This document shows, in pieces, positions 61,782 to 64,000 of a DNA stretch of 64,000 nt. The stretch's first letter is position 1. The number at the start of each line of letters is the position of its first letter. The translations under genes and the position numbers were made by a program. The notes under the pieces were generated by a model. The model made no database searches and had not been told where the DNA came from. It worked only from the letters and a program-made list of their open reading frames with translations. Origin of the DNA: an uncultured Kordia sp. (lineage in GTDB: Bacteria > Bacteroidota > Bacteroidia > Flavobacteriales > Flavobacteriaceae); assembly GCF_947496985.1 (NCBI RefSeq), contig NZ_CANMEZ010000002.1, positions 682,001 through 746,000 of the forward strand. Direction: 5' to 3'.

Positions 61782-64000
61782 TTATTTATATTTTGATTCA
61801 GGAAGTGACATGGCTTGTGGATAGTTTTTAGCGCGACTCAAAATATAATCTGCTTTTGCTTTCTCCATTTGCCCTAATTGTTCGTAACAATATCCTCTAC
61901 TGTATTCAGCTTTTCCATCACTAAAAGCACCTGCATCGATTACAACACTTAAGTTTTTAATTGCTTTTTCGTAGTTCTTTTTTACTAAATCTATAATCCC
62001 AATATTTTGAACCGATAAGTAATCTTTAGGGTTTGTTTTTAGAATTTCTTGAAAAATCTTCCTAGCTTCTTCATACTTTTGTTGACTAAAGAAATTAAAC
62101 GCAACTTGATGTTTCTGCTTCACCTCTGCACTACTTAAGTAAGATTTAAATTTTAACTTGTTCAACACTTCCTTTTTGGCTTTTAACAATGTATTACTGT
62201 TTGTATTATATACCAAACCTGTATCTAGTACTTTTAGCATCAATTCGCTATTTTTAGTACGATTGTACATCGTATTTGCTTTTACTTTCCATTCGTTTAC
62301 ATCAACCCAATTTAACTTTGTATATCTATTCATTATACGAGATAGGTTTGCAGTATCTTTTTGCTTGTTATAAATTCCTTTTAAAAGTCTATAGTTTGTT
62401 TTAAAAGCTGGATATCCATCAAATATGGCTTCTGAGTAATAGGCTGCACTATCCATATTATCATACACATTGTAAAAAATCTCTGCTTTGAAAGCTTTTA
62501 CCAAGAAAGCATCTTTGTTATAATCTTGTGATTTGTTTAGAATCTCTAACGCTTCTTCATATTTTTTTGCTTTGATCGCATAGTTTGCTAAGTATACATT
62601 GTTTACGGTTCCTACATAACTTAATTCTGGATAGTTAGACCATTGTTTTTTTATACTTTGATATGAATTGTTCAGTTTTTCATCCGTGAATAGTGTTTTT
62701 CCGCTTAAATCTTGACGCATTGCACGTTGTAATCTATACGATTTTAACACCAAATAATTTGAAGCTACACTAGCAAAACTCACAAAGAAGATAATTCCAA
62801 ATAATATCACTGAACGCTTACTTATGATAGTTTCGCCTTCTTTTTGTGTAAATGTCAAAATAAAAATTACGGCAAGTAAAAAGTAGAGTTGAATTGGCGC
62901 TCTTTCTAACGGGAAGTTTAACAAAGCATCAAATGTATACGCTAATGCAGATAAGAAAATAGTAAAATACAACAGTTGTTTTCCAAAATCTTTTTCGTTG
63001 CGAATCAATTTAAAAAACAACCATAACGGAAACAAAAATAGAGATACATATAGTAGAAACCCAATAACTCCTGTTTCTGCTAACTTTTCAAGAAAGTCGT
63101 TGTGCGCTCTTCTAGGGTTTTTAAAATTTCCTTTATCTGTCGTTAAATTTATATAATGCTCTTTTTTCCCAACTGCTTTATAGTTTCCATAGCCAACACC
63201 TAAGATTGGATTTTCTTGAAACTTTATAAATGCTAAATTCCACAAAGAAGATCGTCCTGAAACACTACTTTTATCAACAGTAATTGTTCCTGTATTTGGT
63301 AACAACTCTTTTACATTGTCTATATTTCTTTTTACAGCGATATCACCTTCATAAAAATCTATCAATTTAGGTTGAAATAGTGTTGTAAGACTGTTCATAG
63401 ACATTTTATCCACTCTATTTACATTCAACACTAAAATAATTGCTACAATAGGCATTAAAAATAATACAACAGCTTCTTTCCTAAGAGCTATTTTATGCCT
63501 TACAATTCCATATATAATAAAACCTACTAACAATGTCATCACAATTACTAAAGACAAAACTGCCGTTCTCGATCCTGAAAAGAATAATGCCAACATTGTC
63601 ATAAAAATAGCAACACTTGCAATGTATTTCCATACTTTTTTAAAATATAAAAACGCATATAATACAAACGGAAGCTGTACTATTAAAAATGCGGTATAAA
63701 TATTTACACTAGAAAAATGATGCTGAAAATCATTAATAAAATCATTAATTCTTGGGCTGGATGCATTTCCTAAAAAATAACGTACAGATCGCCAAGAAAA
63801 GTAAATAACAAGCAACGTTGCGATGCGACATGTAAATTCGAAAAACGATCTCGGATTTTGTTTTACAAACACATACAAACAATACAAGGCAACCAAAATA
63901 GCTATCAATCGTGCCAAATGCACCAAACTTTCACTTACATTAATTGCCGTTAACATTGATAAACAACCAATTGCAAAAAAACCAATAAATAATAAAAAAT
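61782..64000 (-). CDS. O-antigen-ligase-like/TPR membrane protein (5' end outside window)
   Basis: The frame is open from the stop at 61782 past the ATG at 63956 to the right edge; the bases 63957-64000 still encode hydrophobic residues without a stop, so the true start is probably outside. Visible are about ten membrane helices, the Wzy_C-type periplasmic loop with GRSSLWNLAFIKFQENPILG and VGYGNYKAVG, and RRAHNDFLEKLAETGVIGFL. These are the hallmarks of O-antigen ligase/polymerase proteins. The C-terminal ~300 residues are TPR repeats (YEEARKIFQEILKTNPKDYL). It likely acts in glycan ligation or polymerisation in the inner membrane. Confidence 0.85.
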   Translation of the reverse strand, partial: FLLFIGFFAIGCLSMLTAINVSESLVHLARLIAILVALYCLYVFVKQNPRSFFEFTCRIATLLVIYFSWRSVRYFLGNASSPRINDFINDFQHHFSSVNIYTAFLIVQLPFVLYAFLYFKKVWKYIASVAIFMTMLALFFSGSRTAVLSLVIVMTLLVGFIIYGIVRHKIALRKEAVVLFLMPIVAIILVLNVNRVDKMSMNSLTTLFQPKLIDFYEGDIAVKRNIDNVKELLPNTGTITVDKSSVSGRSSLWNLAFIKFQENPILGVGYGNYKAVGKKEHYINLTTDKGNFKNPRRAHNDFLEKLAETGVIGFLLYVSLFLFPLWLFFKLIRNEKDFGKQLLYFTIFLSALAYTFDALLNFPLERAPIQLYFLLAVIFILTFTQKEGETIISKRSVILFGIIFFVSFASVASNYLVLKSYRLQRAMRQDLSGKTLFTDEKLNNSYQSIKKQWSNYPELSYVGTVNNVYLANYAIKAKKYEEALEILNKSQDYNKDAFLVKAFKAEIFYNVYDNMDSAAYYSEAIFDGYPAFKTNYRLLKGIYNKQKDTANLSRIMNRYTKLNWVDVNEWKVKANTMYNRTKNSELMLKVLDTGLVYNTNSNTLLKAKKEVLNKLKFKSYLSSAEVKQKHQVAFNFFSQQKYEEARKIFQEILKTNPKDYLSVQNIGIIDLVKKNYEKAIKNLSVVIDAGAFSDGKAEYSRGYCYEQLGQMEKAKADYILSRAKNYPQAMSLPESKYK

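Noticed and set aside
1..64000. tRNA, rRNA, riboswitch or prophage
   Set aside because: No cloverleaf-like segments, rRNA-like conserved stretches, recognisable aptamers, or phage structural or integrase genes were found by eye; a tRNAscan or Rfam search would be decisive.

Overview
The window is low-GC chromosomal DNA from a member of the Flavobacteriaceae (Bacteroidota). The evidence is four secreted proteins with type IX secretion (T9SS) C-terminal sorting domains, a TonB-dependent receptor with a carboxypeptidase-like N-terminal domain, MKK-type signal peptides with weak Shine-Dalgarno signals, and several TAnnTTTG promoter boxes. A Kordia-like marine bacterium would fit, but that is a guess. 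No rRNA, tRNA, CRISPR array, transposase, integrase or prophage was seen.

Layout. 1-7.4 kb: the membrane half of a probable AraC-type regulator running off the left edge, a decayed gene, periplasmic and lipoprotein genes, and a PLP decarboxylase/GNAT pair divergent from a MocR regulator. 7.6-11.1 kb: five unrelated accessory genes on one strand (GNAT, membrane protein, PD-(D/E)XK-like, MORN-type lipoprotein, membrane HEPN-like). They are separated by 120-150 bp elements with inverted ends and imperfect stems, and I read this as an integron-like cassette array without an integrase. 11.4-19.1 kb: a TonB receptor divergent from a LytS/LytR pair, a TPR protein, a hydrolase and a PI-PLC-type protein. 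19.3-30.3 kb: Asp-box propeller proteins, a Crp/Fnr regulator, aminopeptidase P and a T9SS M43 metalloprotease. 30.3-33.1 kb: an AraC-associated minus-strand set (cupredoxin-like, NTF2-like, AhpD-like, and a 32-residue CxxC peptide). 33.3-39.7 kb: AbiH, BrnQ, a hydrolase, small proteins and ThiL.

39.8-49.8 kb: two LVIVD-repeat proteins (one T9SS cargo, one lipoprotein), a repeat lipoprotein, an MbnP-like lipoprotein, a propeller histidine kinase with its NarL regulator, a Cys-rich RiPP-like precursor and an MbnH-like dihaem peroxidase. MbnP and MbnH are partners of the methanobactin copper system, so their grouping with a sensor pair and a Cys-rich peptide is notable. 49.9-56.9 kb: small genes, a LamG T9SS protein, then an A-type carrier-sufB-lipoprotein-sufC-sufD operon. 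56.9-64 kb: another Cys-rich precursor, a three-gene module ending in a DUF2589-like protein, a serine hydrolase, two tandem precursors with Cys-Pro repeat cores, and an O-antigen-ligase/TPR protein that runs off the right edge.

The strongest leads are: (1) four RiPP-like precursors sharing a double-glycine leader, two with striking Cys-Pro ladders; (2) the MbnP/sensor/peptide/MbnH locus; (3) the cassette array with gene-matched inverted ends. Domain calls come from reading motifs by eye. No database search was run.
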